Assembly: GCA_002417905.1 (NCBI GenBank) | Contig: DIDB01000228.1 | Span: 1-36,880 of the forward strand | DNA: 36,880 nucleotides | Source of the DNA: Pseudomonadaceae bacterium UBA5811 | GTDB lineage: Bacteria; Pseudomonadota; Gammaproteobacteria; Pseudomonadales; Pseudomonadaceae | Direction of reading: 5' to 3' | Part shown: in pieces, positions 11,222 through 18,867 of the stretch | How positions within the stretch are numbered: position 1 is the stretch's first letter | How the letters are laid out: each line of letters starts with the position of its first letter | Notes under the pieces: model-generated | Seen by the model: the letters and a program-made list of their open reading frames with translations, nothing else | Databases searched by the model: none | Told to the model about the DNA's origin: nothing | Translations under genes and position numbers: made by a program

Positions 11222-11327
11222 TTACTGGCCGGGCCTGCCAGAAAAATCGCGTAAAATCGGGCTGGAGGTACCTGCAGGAACACCGGACAGTCTGCCGGAG
11301 TGATTCTGGCCTGTTACGGTCCGTATC

Positions 11328-11343
11328 TGTGCGAAATATCACA
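11328..11343. promoter_or_regulatory. NifA upstream activator site 1 of rnf operon
   Basis: Exact TGT-N10-ACA match (TGTGCGAAATATCACA), about 155 bp upstream of the rnf -24 element and 185 bp upstream of nifL. It also contains a near-palindrome GTGCGAAATATCAC. Confidence 0.75.
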
Positions 11344-11370
11344 AATAATAACGGCTAATGAATAATTGGC

Positions 11371-11386
11371 TGTCGCAAATGTTACA
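11371..11386. promoter_or_regulatory. NifA upstream activator site 2 of rnf operon
   Basis: Exact TGT-N10-ACA match (TGTCGCAAATGTTACA), about 115 bp upstream of the rnf -24 element. With the site 43 bp away (four helical turns) it lies on the same face of the DNA. Confidence 0.8.
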
Positions 11387-11490
11387 GGCCGGCCGGGTTA
11401 GATAATCAAGATTCCGTGCTTTTTTCAACTTTATTGATGCACATCATATTTTTTAATGATTTTTCAGGCCGTTCTGGGTTTCAGGTTGCA

Positions 11491-11506
11491 TGGCATACAT
11501 GCTGCA
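11491..11506 (+). promoter_or_regulatory. Sigma54 (-24/-12) promoter of rnfABCDGEH-nafY
   Basis: TGGCATACATGCTGCA has GG-N10-GC with good -24 (TGGCA) and -12 (TGCA) elements. The predicted start is near 11517, leaving a leader of about 57 nt before rnfA. Two NifA sites lie upstream. Confidence 0.85.
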
Positions 11507-11573
11507 ACAGGCTTGGCCTGTGCGGTGTGCCCTGACAGAAGAGGCGCAAGGTAAAAACGCAAGGTGAGGTGCT

Positions 11574-12152
11574 ATGGACTATGTGCTTTTTCTGATCGGC
11601 ACCGTGCTGGTCAACAACGTGGTGCTGGTGCGGTTTTTGGGGCTGTGTCCCTTTATGGGCGTCTCGACCAAGCTGGATCCATCCATTGGTATGGGAGTGG
11701 CCACTACGCTGGTCATGACCCTGGGCGGCATCAGCAGCTGGCTGCTGGAACATTATGTATTGCAGCCGCTGGATATCGGCTTTATCCGGATTCTGGCCTA
11801 TATCGTGGTTATCGCCGGCATGGTGCAGTTCATCGAAATGGTGATCCGCAAGACCAGTCCGGCCCTGTACCGCTCGCTGGGCATCTATCTGCCGCTGATT
11901 ACCACCAACTGCGCCGTGCTGGGCGTGCCGCTGATCAGCGTGCGGGAAAACCACACCCTGGTGGAGGCCGGCCTGTTCGGTTTCGGTTCGGCTGTCGGCT
12001 TTACCCTGATCATGTGCATTTTTGCCGGACTGCGTGAGCGGCTGGCCGCCGCACGGGTTCCGGCGGCCTTTTCCGGCCCGCCCATTGCTTTTGTGACGGC
12101 GGGTCTGCTGGCCCTGGCATTCATGGGCTTTGGCGGAATGATCGCGGAATGA
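11574..12152 (+). CDS. rnfA: RnfA, integral membrane subunit of Rnf electron-transport complex
   Basis: The 192-aa protein begins [21 protein letters not shown] and continues [20 protein letters not shown], the conserved RnfA/NqrE signature. About six membrane helices can be recognised, and the [11 protein letters not shown] segment holds the conserved cysteine; RnfA and RnfE are thought to share a buried [2Fe-2S] cluster through such cysteines. The complex couples the ion gradient to reduction of ferredoxin or flavodoxin, and the nif-linked copy in A. vinelandii (rnf1) serves nitrogenase. It is the first gene of the operon, behind a sigma54 promoter, and rnfB follows after 34 bp. Assignment is firm; the coupling ion is not known from this sequence. 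Confidence 0.95.
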   Translation: MDYVLFLIGTVLVNNVVLVRFLGLCPFMGVSTKLDPSIGMGVATTLVMTLGGISSWLLEHYVLQPLDIGFIRILAYIVVIAGMVQFIEMVIRKTSPALYRSLGIYLPLITTNCAVLGVPLISVRENHTLVEAGLFGFGSAVGFTLIMCIFAGLRERLAAARVPAAFSGPPIAFVTAGLLALAFMGFGGMIAE

Positions 12153-12186
12153 TCGGTGACCGGTTGAGCCGGCGTGGAGACGAGAA

Positions 12187-12711
12187 ATGTTTGCAGAAAC
12201 CCTGGCATTGACTTCCCTGGGTGTGGTTCTTGGCGGAGCGCTGGGCGTGGCCGCACGCAAATTTGCAGTCACGGATGAAAATCCGCTGATCAAGGAGGTG
12301 GAGGCCCTGCTACCGGGTGGCCAGTGCGGCCAGTGTGCGCTGCCTGGCTGCACCGCGGCGGCGGCAGCCATGGTTGAGGGTACCGCCAAGATCACCTGCT
12401 GCCCGCCTGGTGGCGTGGCGCTGGCTGAAAAACTGTCCAAGCTGCTGGATATACCGCTGGATGCCAGTGGCATGGCCGCGCCCAAGATCGCCAGGATTGA
12501 TGCCAGCCAGTGCATTGGCTGCACCAAGTGCTATCGCGTCTGTCCGACCGACGCCATCGTCGGGGCCAGCGGGCAGATCCATGTGGTCCTGCAGGGTGCC
12601 TGCACCGGTTGTGGCAAGTGCGAGGCAGTCTGCCCGGAAGACTGCCTGACCATGGTGGAAGAGGGCCTGACCCTGGACAACTGGCGCTGGGCCAAGCCCG
12701 ACGCCGCCTGA
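12187..12711 (+). CDS. rnfB: RnfB, Fe-S subunit of Rnf complex
   Basis: The 174-aa protein starts with a hydrophobic anchor (ETLALTSLGVVLGGALGVAA). It is followed by a four-cysteine cluster domain (GGQCGQCALPGCTAAAAAMVE and later CCPPGG) and two ferredoxin motifs, CIGCTKCYRVCP and CTGCGKCEAVCP, each C-x2-C-x2-C-x3-C. This is the usual three-cluster RnfB of proteobacteria. RnfB is the likely exit point for electrons to soluble ferredoxin. The ATG follows a GGAG site. The spacing to rnfC is short (19 bp to its ATG), consistent with one transcript. Confidence 0.95.
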   Translation: MFAETLALTSLGVVLGGALGVAARKFAVTDENPLIKEVEALLPGGQCGQCALPGCTAAAAAMVEGTAKITCCPPGGVALAEKLSKLLDIPLDASGMAAPKIARIDASQCIGCTKCYRVCPTDAIVGASGQIHVVLQGACTGCGKCEAVCPEDCLTMVEEGLTLDNWRWAKPDAA

Positions 12712-12730
12712 GCTGACCTGGAGTCCTTTG

Positions 12731-14245
12731 ATGTTCAACTTTACCCAGATTAGAGGAGGCATCCATCCGGATGCCTACAAGGACCTGTCGGCCATGCAGC
12801 CCATTGGCAGCCTTGCGCTGCCTTCGCGCCTGTACCTGCCGCTGCGCCAGCACGCCGGGGCTGAAGCCCTGCCGCTGGTACGGGCGGGAGAGCGGGTGCT
12901 CAAGGGACAGCTGATTGCGATGGCCCCTTCCGAGGTTTCGGCTCCGGTTCATGCGCCGACCTCGGGCCGGATCGTGGCCGTCGGGCCGATTGCCATTCCG
13001 CACCAGTCCGGGCTGCAGGGTAACGGCATTGTGCTGGAGGCGGATGGCGAGGACCGCTGGACGGACCTGGATGTGCTGGATGATCCCTTTGCCGAAGACC
13101 CGCTGAAACTGGCTGACCTGGTGGCCCAGGCCGGTGTGGTGGGTCTGGGCGGGGCGATTTTCCCGGCTGCCGTAAAGCTCAAGCAGGGTGCCCGGCACGA
13201 AATCAAGACGGTACTGATCAACGGCAGCGAGTGCGAGCCGTATCTGACCTGTGATGACCGGATCATGCGCGAGCGGGCGGCCGATATCGTTGAGGGTGCC
13301 CGGCTGATCCAGCATATCCTGCGCGCCTACAACGTCATTATCGCCATCGAGGACAACAAGCCGGAGGCCCTGGCGGCCATGACGGCAGCGGCGGCCCCCT
13401 TTGGTGCCGTCGAAGTGGTTGCCATTCCGGCGCTGTATCCCATGGGCTCGGCCAAGCAGCTGATCCAGACCGTGACCGGGCGGGAAGTGCCGGCCGGTGG
13501 CCGCAGTACGGATGTCGGGGTGCTGGTGCACAACGCGGGCACCACCTATGCCATCCAGCAGGCCCTGCGCCATGGCCGGCCGCTGATCTCAAGGATCGTG
13601 ACGGTTTCTGGTGGCTGCATCAAGGCACCGCAGAATCTGGATGTGCTGATTGGTACGCCGTCCCAGATGCTGGTTGATGCCTGTGGTGGCTTTACCCGCA
13701 CCCCGGAAACCCTGTTGCTGGGCGGGCCGATGATGGGCATCGTGCTGCCTTCGACCGATGTGCCGGTGATCAAGGGGGCTACCGGGCTGCTGGCCCTGTC
13801 GGCGACGGAAGTTCCGCACAAGGAGCCTTCGCCCTGTATCCGCTGTGCCAACTGTGTGGATGCCTGCCCGATGGGCCTGGTGCCACTGGAAATGGCTGCC
13901 CGGGCCCGGATTGATGATCTGGACGGTGCCAGCGAATACGGTCTGCGTGACTGCATTCTCTGCGGTTGCTGCTCTTATGTCTGTCCGGCCCATATTCCAC
14001 TGGTGCATTACTTCCAGTATGCCAAGGGCCAGCAGGATGAGCGCCGGGCGTCCACCCGGAAAAATGATCTGGTCAAGGCACAGACTGAAGCCCGTACCCG
14101 GCGTCAGGAAGAAGAGGCGGCCGCCAGAGAAGCGGCCAAGGCCGCCAAGGCTGCGGCTGCTGCAGCGGCCAAAGCCAAAAAGGCTGCCGAAAAGGCTGCT
14201 GCGGCAGCACCGGAGTCCGGCAGTGATGAGGTAAAAGAATCATGA
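12731..14245 (+). CDS. rnfC: RnfC, NADH-binding subunit of Rnf complex
   Basis: The 504-aa product has the RnfC layout. An N-terminal barrel domain is followed by the flavin/NADH-binding region (GVVGLGGAIFPAAVKL, VLINGSECEPYLTCDDR), an SLBB-like part, and two [4Fe-4S] motifs, CIRCANCVDACP (about residue 370) and CILCGCCSYVCP (about 412). It ends with an Ala/Lys/Glu-rich coiled-coil tail of some 60 residues, which varies in length among relatives. The ATG at 12731 is favoured because GGAG lies 7 bp upstream; a TTG one codon earlier is not needed. It should oxidise NADH at the cytoplasmic face and pass electrons to the membrane subunits. The stop overlaps the rnfD ATG (ATGA). Confidence 0.95.
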   Translation: MFNFTQIRGGIHPDAYKDLSAMQPIGSLALPSRLYLPLRQHAGAEALPLVRAGERVLKGQLIAMAPSEVSAPVHAPTSGRIVAVGPIAIPHQSGLQGNGIVLEADGEDRWTDLDVLDDPFAEDPLKLADLVAQAGVVGLGGAIFPAAVKLKQGARHEIKTVLINGSECEPYLTCDDRIMRERAADIVEGARLIQHILRAYNVIIAIEDNKPEALAAMTAAAAPFGAVEVVAIPALYPMGSAKQLIQTVTGREVPAGGRSTDVGVLVHNAGTTYAIQQALRHGRPLISRIVTVSGGCIKAPQNLDVLIGTPSQMLVDACGGFTRTPETLLLGGPMMGIVLPSTDVPVIKGATGLLALSATEVPHKEPSPCIRCANCVDACPMGLVPLEMAARARIDDLDGASEYGLRDCILCGCCSYVCPAHIPLVHYFQYAKGQQDERRASTRKNDLVKAQTEARTRRQEEEAAAREAAKAAKAAAAAAAKAKKAAEKAAAAAPESGSDEVKES

Positions 14246-15342
14246 GTTCGATTGACGTCCTTTCCGGACCCTTTGCTCACGACCGGTCATCGGTTGACCG
14301 GGTGATGCTGACGGTCTGTCTGGCCCTGCTGCCGGCCACTGTGGCCGGGCTGATCATGTTTGGCTGGCCGGCCATTTTTCTCTGGCTGGTCACCTGCGGC
14401 AGTGCCCTTTTGGTCGAGGCGGTCTGCCTGTACTGGCTGAAACAGCCCATGCGCCGTTTGCTGGATGGCTCGGCGCTGCTGACCGGCTGGCTGCTGGCGA
14501 TTTCCCTGCCACCCTGGGCTCCCTGGTGGATCGGCGCGGGTGGCAGCCTGTTTGCAATCGGCATTGGCAAGCAGCTGTATGGTGGCATTGGCCAGAATAT
14601 CTTTAACCCGGCCATGCTGGCCCGGGTGGCCCTGCTGATCGCCTTTCCGCTGCAGATGACCACATGGGCCCTGCCGGCTCCGCTGTTTACGGCAGGGGCA
14701 CCGGGCTTTGCCGACAGCTGGGGCATCATCTTTCATGGTGCGGCCCTGGCCGATGGCACCACGGGTGCAACCGCGCTGGGTAACCTGAAAACCGAGCTGA
14801 CCTTGGGCAAAACCGTGGAAGATGTGCTGGCCGGCAACTTCTCGGTCATCCGGGCCTTCTTTGGCTGGACGCCCGGCAGCATGGGCGAGACCTCCGAACT
14901 GCTGCTGCTGGCCGGTGGCCTGTGGCTGCTGCGCCGGCGGATCATTCACTGGGAGATCCCGGTGGCCATGCTGGCCTCGGTGTTTGTGCTGGCTACGGTA
15001 GCCAGCCTGATTAACCCGGACCGTTATGCCGGCGGTTTCTTCCACCTGACTTCGGGCGGGCTGATGCTGGGGGCATTCTTTATTGCGACAGACCCGGTGA
15101 CCTCACCGGTCAGCCGCACGGGCCGCCTGATTTTCGGTGCGGGCTGCGGTGTGGTGACGTACGTGATCCGTACCTGGGGCGGCTTTCCGGAGGCGGTGGC
15201 CTTTGCGGTGCTCTTTATGAATGGGCTGAGTCCGCTGATTGACCGTTACTGGCGGCCCCGGGCCTATGGCCGGAACATGAGGGGCAGACCGCTGGTGGCA
15301 GCCAAGTGGACGAGTCAGGTGAAAAAGGTGGACAAGGTATGA
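14242..15342 (+). CDS. rnfD: RnfD, flavin-carrying membrane subunit of Rnf complex
   Basis: The 366-aa protein has about nine to ten hydrophobic segments. Typical motifs are GKQLYGGIGQNIFNPAM (about residue 110), the FMN-attachment region DGTTGATALGNLK (about residue 170-182, threonine-linked flavin in the family), and FFIATDPVTSP near the C-terminal helices. RnfD carries covalent FMN and lies on the path through the membrane. It overlaps rnfC and rnfG by four bases each, implying translational coupling. The assignment is firm. Confidence 0.95.
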   Translation: MSSIDVLSGPFAHDRSSVDRVMLTVCLALLPATVAGLIMFGWPAIFLWLVTCGSALLVEAVCLYWLKQPMRRLLDGSALLTGWLLAISLPPWAPWWIGAGGSLFAIGIGKQLYGGIGQNIFNPAMLARVALLIAFPLQMTTWALPAPLFTAGAPGFADSWGIIFHGAALADGTTGATALGNLKTELTLGKTVEDVLAGNFSVIRAFFGWTPGSMGETSELLLLAGGLWLLRRRIIHWEIPVAMLASVFVLATVASLINPDRYAGGFFHLTSGGLMLGAFFIATDPVTSPVSRTGRLIFGAGCGVVTYVIRTWGGFPEAVAFAVLFMNGLSPLIDRYWRPRAYGRNMRGRPLVAAKWTSQVKKVDKV

Positions 15343-16022
15343 CACAGGAAACCATAACACCGGCCGCCCAGTCGCCAGCCGCGACACCGGTCCGGGATTT
15401 TTTTGACCGCTGGCGCCCGAAGGTGGCTTACCAGAGCCTGTCGCTGGGCCTGATCTGTGGGCTGGTTGCCCTGCTGCTGCTGGTTGGCAACGCGGTGACC
15501 AAAAGCACCATTGATGCACAGCTGGTCGAGGACCAGCTGGCCGTGCTGCGCCAGGTCCTGCCGGCGGCGCTGTATGACAATAATCCGCTGCTGGACAAGG
15601 TTACCCTTCAGGATGCGGAGCTGGGACCGATCGAGGTTTATCCGGCCCGGAAGGATGGAGTGCTGACCGGCATGGCCCTGAGCATCAGCAATATCGGCTA
15701 CGGTGGCCCCATCCAGCAGATGGTCGGTCTTGACAGTGACGGGCGGATCCTTGGCGTCCGGGTCCTGGCCCACAAGGAAACTCCCGGTCTGGCGGACAAG
15801 ATTGAAGTGGCGAAAAGTGACTGGATCACCCGCTTTGATGGCCTGTCCCTGGAGAATACGGCCCTGGGCCAGTGGAAAGTGAAAAAAGACGGTGGCCAGT
15901 TTGACCAGTTCGCGGGTGCCACCATTACCCCGCGGGCCGTGGTCAAAAGCATATTGCAGGCCCTGCAGTTCCAGCAGCGGCATCAGGCCGGACTGGCCAC
16001 AACCAAGGAGGTTCAGCCATGA
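15339..16022 (+). CDS. rnfG: RnfG, periplasm-facing flavoprotein subunit of Rnf complex
   Basis: The protein has 227 residues counted from the ATG at 15339, which overlaps the rnfD stop as ATGA; an upstream in-frame extension is not needed. After an N-terminal tail and one membrane helix (about residues 33-50) comes the FMN-binding domain. The covalent-flavin motif is GATIT at residues 193-197, with T197 the likely attachment site (family consensus S/T-GA-T/S-x-T; here the first residue is Ala). Also seen is [20 protein letters not shown], conserved in RnfG/NqrC. The stop overlaps the rnfE ATG. Confidence 0.94.
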   Translation: MTQETITPAAQSPAATPVRDFFDRWRPKVAYQSLSLGLICGLVALLLLVGNAVTKSTIDAQLVEDQLAVLRQVLPAALYDNNPLLDKVTLQDAELGPIEVYPARKDGVLTGMALSISNIGYGGPIQQMVGLDSDGRILGVRVLAHKETPGLADKIEVAKSDWITRFDGLSLENTALGQWKVKKDGGQFDQFAGATITPRAVVKSILQALQFQQRHQAGLATTKEVQP

Positions 16023-16711
16023 GCGCATCAAACGCGGCAAGTCCCTGGAGCTACTTTAATGCGGCACTCTGGGATTATAACGTAGCCCTGGTGCAGATGC
16101 TGGCCCTGTGCCCGGCGCTGGCGGTGACCACCACCGCCACCAATGGGCTGGGCATGGGTCTGGCTACCACGCTGGTACTGATGTGTACCAATGCCATCAT
16201 TTCTTCCATGCGGCACACCATTTCTCCGGAAGTGCGCAACCCGGTGATGATTGGGGTGATTGCCGGAGTGGTGACCCTGATTGATATGCTGATGAACGCC
16301 TGGACCCATGAGCTGTACAAGGTGCTGGGCCTGTTTATCGCACTGATTGTGACCAACTGTGCCGTACTGGGCCGGGCTGAGTCCTTCTGCCTGAAAAACC
16401 CGGTGATCCCTTCCATCATGGATGGAGCGGGCATTGGAATTGGTTTTACCTGGGTTCTGGTGCTAATTGGCGGCATCCGCGAGATCCTTGGCAGCGGCAC
16501 CCTGTTCTCCCAGGCCTCCACCCTGCTGGGCCCCAACTTCCAGTGGATGGAAATCACGGTATTTCATGACTATCAGGGCATCCTGGTGGCGATCCTGCCG
16601 CCGGGCGCCTTTATCGTGCTGGGCTTCCTGCTGGCCGGAAAACGGGTGGTTGACCGCAAGCGCGCCGAGCGCCGGGCGCGCACCCACGGTGAACTGGTGG
16701 TCATGCAGTAA
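16019..16711 (+). CDS. rnfE: RnfE, integral membrane subunit of Rnf complex
   Basis: The 230-aa protein is homologous in design to RnfA and has about six membrane helices. It contains [18 protein letters not shown] near the start and [10 protein letters not shown], whose cysteine corresponds to the buried cluster-binding residue of the RnfA/RnfE pair. The C-terminus is strongly basic ([14 protein letters not shown]). A good AAGGAGG site lies within the end of rnfG. It completes the six-subunit core complex, followed by the accessory rnfH. Confidence 0.95.
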   Translation: MSASNAASPWSYFNAALWDYNVALVQMLALCPALAVTTTATNGLGMGLATTLVLMCTNAIISSMRHTISPEVRNPVMIGVIAGVVTLIDMLMNAWTHELYKVLGLFIALIVTNCAVLGRAESFCLKNPVIPSIMDGAGIGIGFTWVLVLIGGIREILGSGTLFSQASTLLGPNFQWMEITVFHDYQGILVAILPPGAFIVLGFLLAGKRVVDRKRAERRARTHGELVVMQ

Positions 16712-16731
16712 GGGCCGGAGAGAGCAAGCTG

Positions 16732-16992
16732 ATGAAAGTGTCCGTGGTGTACGCAATGGAAAGCCCCATCCTGCTGAACTGCAAGGTGGATGAGGGTTGT
16801 ACGGTGGAAGAGGCCATCGGCCGGTCAGGCATACTGCGCTGCTGTCCGGAAATTGACCTGAAGAAACAGAAAGTGGGTGTCTTCGGCAAGTTTGTCAAAC
16901 TGGACAGTCCGCTGAAAGAGGGCGACCGCGTGGAGATCTATCAGAAGATCACCCGGGTGCTGGATGATGACGATGACGACGATGATGATTGA
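16732..16992 (+). CDS. rnfH: RnfH family protein with poly-Asp tail
   Basis: This is an 86-aa protein of the RnfH family (small ubiquitin-like beta-grasp fold), recognised from [18 protein letters not shown] and [27 protein letters not shown]. RnfH is found at the end of rnf operons of the nif type; its exact role is not known, although accessory roles in Rnf function or cluster delivery are assumed. The protein ends in nine consecutive aspartates encoded by mixed GAT and GAC codons. The codon mix argues against simple recent triplet slippage. The stop lies 20 bp before the nafY start. Confidence 0.88.
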   Translation: MKVSVVYAMESPILLNCKVDEGCTVEEAIGRSGILRCCPEIDLKKQKVGVFGKFVKLDSPLKEGDRVEIYQKITRVLDDDDDDDDD

Positions 16993-17012
16993 GTCCTGCA
17001 AGGAGATCGCCT

Positions 17013-17744
17013 GTGACTGATGCCCTGAACATGAGCCGCGATACGGCCCTGCGGATTGCCCTGGCGGCCCGGGCCCTGCCGGATACCAGCGTGGGTCAGC
17101 TGCTGGAAATTCTGCACCAGCAGATCAATGGTCCGCTGACCGAAAAGAGCCTGCAGGACATTACGGTCACTGACCTGAAGATTGGTCTGGCAGGCTCGGA
17201 AGAAGATGTGGATATGCTGGACACGCCCATGTCGGCCCTCAAGGATGCCGTGCGCATCCTGTGGGGGGAAACCATGGCCGATGACCTGCCAAAACCGGTG
17301 AAGCTGGAGCAGATTCCCGAAGGCTCCATCCGGGTTGCCGTGGCCTCCAATAATGCTGAGCAGCTGGATGGCCATTTCGGTTCCTGCCTGCGCTTTCTGG
17401 TTTATCAGGTTTCGGCAGCGGACAAGACGCTGATTGATATCCGCTCGACCCTGGATGCGGATTCGTCGGATGACAAGAATGCCTTCCGGGTCGGACTTAT
17501 TGAAGACTGTCAGGTCCTGTTTGTAGTCTCCATCGGGGGCCCGGCTGCGGCCAAGGTGGTCAAGGCAGGCATCCATCCGCTGAAAAAGGTCAAGGGCGGG
17601 CAGGCCGGCGAGGTTATTGCCGAGCTGCAGCAGGTCATGGACGGTACGCCACCGCCGTGGCTGGCCAAGCTGCAGGGGGCTTCACAGGAGGAGCGGATCC
17701 GTTTTGCCCAGAGCGATGATGAGGAGAGTCCGGCCAATGGCTGA
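17013..17744 (+). CDS. nafY: NafY, nitrogenase accessory factor (FeMo-co carrier/chaperone of apo-dinitrogenase)
   Basis: NafY binds FeMo-co and apo-NifDK and helps insert the cofactor. The 243-aa protein has an N-terminal helical domain (residues ~1-95, with TALRIALAARALPDTS) that in A. vinelandii binds apo-dinitrogenase. The C-terminal NifX-like domain carries QLDGHFGSCLRFLVYQ, whose H121 has the same number as the cofactor-binding His121 of A. vinelandii NafY. Conserved SIGGPAAAKVVKAGIHPLK and TPPPWLAKLQ follow. The GTG at 17013 is chosen because AAGGAG lies 7 bp upstream and gives the family N-terminus. It follows rnfH as in A. vinelandii and overlaps the next gene by 8 bp. It is a paralogue of NifY encoded at 24647. 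Confidence 0.94.
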   Translation: MTDALNMSRDTALRIALAARALPDTSVGQLLEILHQQINGPLTEKSLQDITVTDLKIGLAGSEEDVDMLDTPMSALKDAVRILWGETMADDLPKPVKLEQIPEGSIRVAVASNNAEQLDGHFGSCLRFLVYQVSAADKTLIDIRSTLDADSSDDKNAFRVGLIEDCQVLFVVSIGGPAAAKVVKAGIHPLKKVKGGQAGEVIAELQQVMDGTPPPWLAKLQGASQEERIRFAQSDDEESPANG

Positions 17745-18147
17745 GCAGCGGATTCTGGTCGCCGTAGCGGTGGATGATGAGGGCCAGGTTTCGGGTCATG
17801 CTGGCCGGGCAGAGTGCTGGCAGGTCTTTGATCTGTGGCCTGGTGATGCTCCCCGGCTGATCTATACGGTCAATCTGGAAAGCCAGTCCAGCCTGCATCT
17901 GTGGCACACCCAGGCCTGGCCGGAACGTCATCCGCTGCACGCCGTGGATGTGGCTATTGCCGCTTCGGCTGGTGATGGGGTCATCCGGCGGCTGGCCAGC
18001 CGTGACACCCTGATGCTGACGACCCGGGAAACGGACCCGCTGACCGCCGTGCGGGCCTGGCGGGCCGGAACCCTGCCGGAAGGCCTGCCTCATGATGAGC
18101 ATTCCTGCGGTGGCGAAGGTCACCAGCATGAGGATGACGCATTCTGA
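17737..18147 (+). CDS. Small NifX/NifB-like cofactor-binding-fold protein with His-rich tail
   Basis: The 136-aa product starts at the ATG overlapping the nafY stop. It looks like a single domain of the dinitrogenase iron-molybdenum cofactor family (RNase-H-like fold shared by NifX, NafY and the NifB tail): AEQRILVAVAVDDEGQVSGH, then AECWQVFDL, and a central VAIAASAGDGVIRRLASRD. The histidine in VSGHAGRAE occupies the place of the NafY cofactor-binding histidine. Unlike its relatives it ends in a metal-binding-like tail (HDEHSCGGEGHQHEDD), with four His and one Cys in the last 18 residues. It is the last gene of the rnf-nafY operon, before a strong terminator, so should be induced with nif genes. 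I do not know a gene name. A role as an Fe-S, cofactor or metal carrier is inference. Confidence 0.8.
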   Translation: MAEQRILVAVAVDDEGQVSGHAGRAECWQVFDLWPGDAPRLIYTVNLESQSSLHLWHTQAWPERHPLHAVDVAIAASAGDGVIRRLASRDTLMLTTRETDPLTAVRAWRAGTLPEGLPHDEHSCGGEGHQHEDDAF

Positions 18148-18233
18148 GCAGGATCTGTCTGTTTTCAGACAGGCCCTTCAGTGTTGCTGGACGGATCAGG
18201 CCCTGTCGGTAACAGGACAAAAAGCGGTGCCAT

Positions 18234-18263
18234 AAAAAACGCCCCCGGCTGGGGGCGTTTTTT
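18234..18263. terminator. Bidirectional rho-independent terminator
   Basis: A run of six A, a perfect 7-bp stem (CGCCCCC/GGGGGCG) with GGCT loop, and a run of six T. It can end the rnf-nafY transcript from the left and the convergent SIR2-like operon from the right (the 187-aa gene stops 14 bp away). Confidence 0.92.
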
Positions 18264-18276
18264 ATGGGGGCGGTAC

Positions 18277-18840
18277 TTAAACCGGACCGCGATGTTCGCG
18301 CTTGATTTCGCTGATGAACGCGGTGGCTTCGTTGAAGCTCAGGCTGTCGTACTTGGGCTTGAAGTCAGCCAGGGCTTCGGCCATGGTGACTACCTTGTCT
18401 TCAGCGCTCTGGCCCTTGAAGTCATCCTTGTCCAGACGCAGGTCGTCCATCAGGGTCTGCCAGGCTGCGCCTTCTTCATGGGGAATCAGGATCATGTTGA
18501 CGCCGTCGAGGTCAACGATCAGCGGCTTGCTCAGGTTCTCGATATAGAACAGGACGGAGACACCCGGAGCCAGATCATGCCGGTAACGCTCAACGAACTC
18601 GGGAACTTTATTGAGGTCGTGGATGATGCCGCTGCACATGGTGATCTTGCCGTCCTTGACCAGCACGCTGGACTGTTTGACCACGGCGGTCGGCGGCAGG
18701 CGGCGGCCGGCGTCATCGGCAATTTCGCCTTCGGTCAGGACCAGGTCACCCCGGTAGGCATACAGGCCAGCTTGGGAGGTGGCGCCATTGACGCTGGTGT
18801 TGCACAGCAGATTGTTGCTTTCGTAGGTTTTGAGCAGCAT
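18277..18840 (-). CDS. Conserved-looking protein of unknown function, nifH-adjacent
   Basis: I do not recognise a named family for this 187-aa protein. It begins MLLKTYESNNLLCNTSVNGA, has no signal peptide or membrane helix, and is acidic in its second half. Two parts can be described. The N-terminal ~125 residues look beta-rich (GLYAYRGDLVLTEGEIADD, VVKQSSVLVKDGKITMCSG, VSVLFYIENLSKPLIVDLDG). The C-terminus is probably helical (LMDDLRLDKDDFKGQSAEDKVVTMAEALADF). A GAGGAAGT ribosome-binding site precedes the ATG. It lies 27 bp after the SIR2-like gene, so both should be transcribed from the sigma54 promoter at 19754-19769. Codon use resembles that of nifHDK more than its neighbours (frequent GTT/CGT/GAA), which hints at good expression. 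Confidence 0.8.
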   Translation of the reverse strand: MLLKTYESNNLLCNTSVNGATSQAGLYAYRGDLVLTEGEIADDAGRRLPPTAVVKQSSVLVKDGKITMCSGIIHDLNKVPEFVERYRHDLAPGVSVLFYIENLSKPLIVDLDGVNMILIPHEEGAAWQTLMDDLRLDKDDFKGQSAEDKVVTMAEALADFKPKYDSLSFNEATAFISEIKREHRGPV

Positions 18841-18867
18841 GGTTACTTCCTCGGTTGGTGTTTTCCA

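Noticed and set aside
11395..11432. TTGAAA ... TATCTA sigma70-like pair on the minus strand for nifL
   Set aside because: Spacing is 18 and the -10 has about three matches; in an AT-rich tract this is not enough to call a promoter.
16960..16992. Poly-Asp codons as a frameshift or assembly error hiding an rnfH-nafY fusion
   Set aside because: Mixed GAT/GAC codons, a stop followed by a good ribosome-binding site, and family-length proteins on both sides argue for two intact genes.
16989..17012. TTG start of nafY overlapping the rnfH stop
   Set aside because: GTG at 17013 has AAGGAG at proper distance and gives the A. vinelandii N-terminus and His121 numbering.
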